Below, one piece after another: positions 51,966-52,080 of a stretch of DNA of 52,080 bases. Position numbers and translations under genes: made by a program. This stretch comes from Candidatus Yaniella excrementavium. GTDB taxonomy: Bacteria; Actinomycetota; Actinomycetes; Actinomycetales; Micrococcaceae. The DNA lies in NCBI GenBank assembly GCA_019115865.1, contig DXCT01000009.1, positions 1-52,080 of the forward strand. The letters are read 5' to 3'. Position 1 is the first letter of the stretch. Every line of letters begins with the position of its first letter. The notes beneath the pieces are model-generated. The model was not told the DNA's origin. It was given only the letters and a program-made list of their open reading frames with translations, and ran no database searches.

Positions 51966-52080
51966 CGGCCCTCCAGATAGGTCAGGACGCGTTCGGCAAG
52001 TTCGGCCGTGGTGGTCTGGGGTATTGCGAAACTCGACAGGTCGTTGCCGATATGGACGACGACTTCACCGTCACCTTGGG
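51962..52080 (-). CDS. C-terminal end of an unidentified protein (cut by the window edge)
   Basis: Only the last 38 codons are visible, ending AELAERVLTYLEGR. The stop overlaps the next start (ATGA). A short strand (EVVVHIGNDLSSF) and a closing helix can be seen. Too little to name; it should form a pair with the 221-residue protein downstream. Confidence 0.6.
   Translation of the reverse strand, partial: QGDGEVVVHIGNDLSSFAIPQTTTAELAERVLTYLEGR

Noticed and set aside
1-52080. tRNA, rRNA, insertion sequences, prophage genes, CRISPR arrays
   Set aside because: No cloverleaf, rRNA core sequence, transposase, integrase or spaced short repeats were seen by eye; a covariance-model scan could still find a small RNA.

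Overview
The window reads as chromosomal DNA of a Gram-positive actinobacterium, most likely of the order Micrococcales (a Micrococcaceae-like organism with a moderate G+C content that looks like 55-60% by eye). Grounds: dodecin, an actinobacterial-type DnaB, CsbD and LCP proteins, menaquinone methyltransferase MenG, lipoprotein signal peptides, many GTG starts, and an N-carbamoylsarcosine amidase of the Arthrobacter type. I saw no tRNA, rRNA, insertion sequence, prophage or CRISPR array.

Layout. 0-3.5 kb: DUF3137/LemA pair, a polysaccharide-deacetylase-like hydrolase and a GNAT acetyltransferase. 3.5-6.8 kb: a flavin aromatic hydroxylase divergent from an AraC-type regulator. 6.8-9.9 kb: a DUF916 (WxL-interacting) membrane protein beside a secreted alkaline phosphatase that ends in a WxL-like domain. 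10.2-17.2 kb: aspartate dehydrogenase-like enzyme, two overlapping genes (membrane protein, MpaB-type oxygenase), an acyl-CoA ligase, a Na+/alanine symporter, dodecin and a small membrane protein. 17.3-22.8 kb: a four-gene operon etfB-etfA-cytochrome b-acyl-CoA dehydrogenase, with a divergent TetR regulator and an operator-like palindrome over its promoter. 22.8-25.3 kb: an orphan MetQ lipoprotein behind a SAM riboswitch, then flavohaemoprotein Hmp. 25.3-32.7 kb: an N-methylhydantoin (creatinine-derived) catabolic cluster: MFS transporter, fused HyuAB hydrolase, N-carbamoylsarcosine amidase, and a Cys-bearing HTH regulator nearby. 32.9-38.5 kb: NhaC antiporter with a HisC-like aminotransferase, LCP protein, a duplicated-domain lipoprotein, a sugar-type SDR. 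38.5-41.8 kb: a large beta-helix plus double CbxX-type AAA+ protein. 42-48.3 kb: MenG, PEBP protein, CsbD, ferredoxin-reductase-like flavoprotein, aminotransferase, DrrAB-type ABC exporter. 48.3-52 kb: DnaB, a dense cluster of DnaA boxes, a decayed membrane-protein gene, and two genes at the right edge.

Most interesting points. (1) The ETF operon contains a diheme cytochrome b with a 330-residue disordered N-terminus carrying four copies of an R-R-M-x-G-W-x-P-L motif, three of them exactly 78 residues apart; with EtfBA and an acyl-CoA dehydrogenase this looks like an unusual membrane route for beta-oxidation electrons. (2) Alkaline phosphatase fused to a WxL-like domain beside its likely wall-anchoring partner. 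(3) The beta-helix/double AAA+ protein. (4) A DnaA-box cluster of oriC type upstream of dnaB with no dnaA or dnaN in sight. (5) A SAM riboswitch whose closing helix overlaps the ribosome binding site of metQ.
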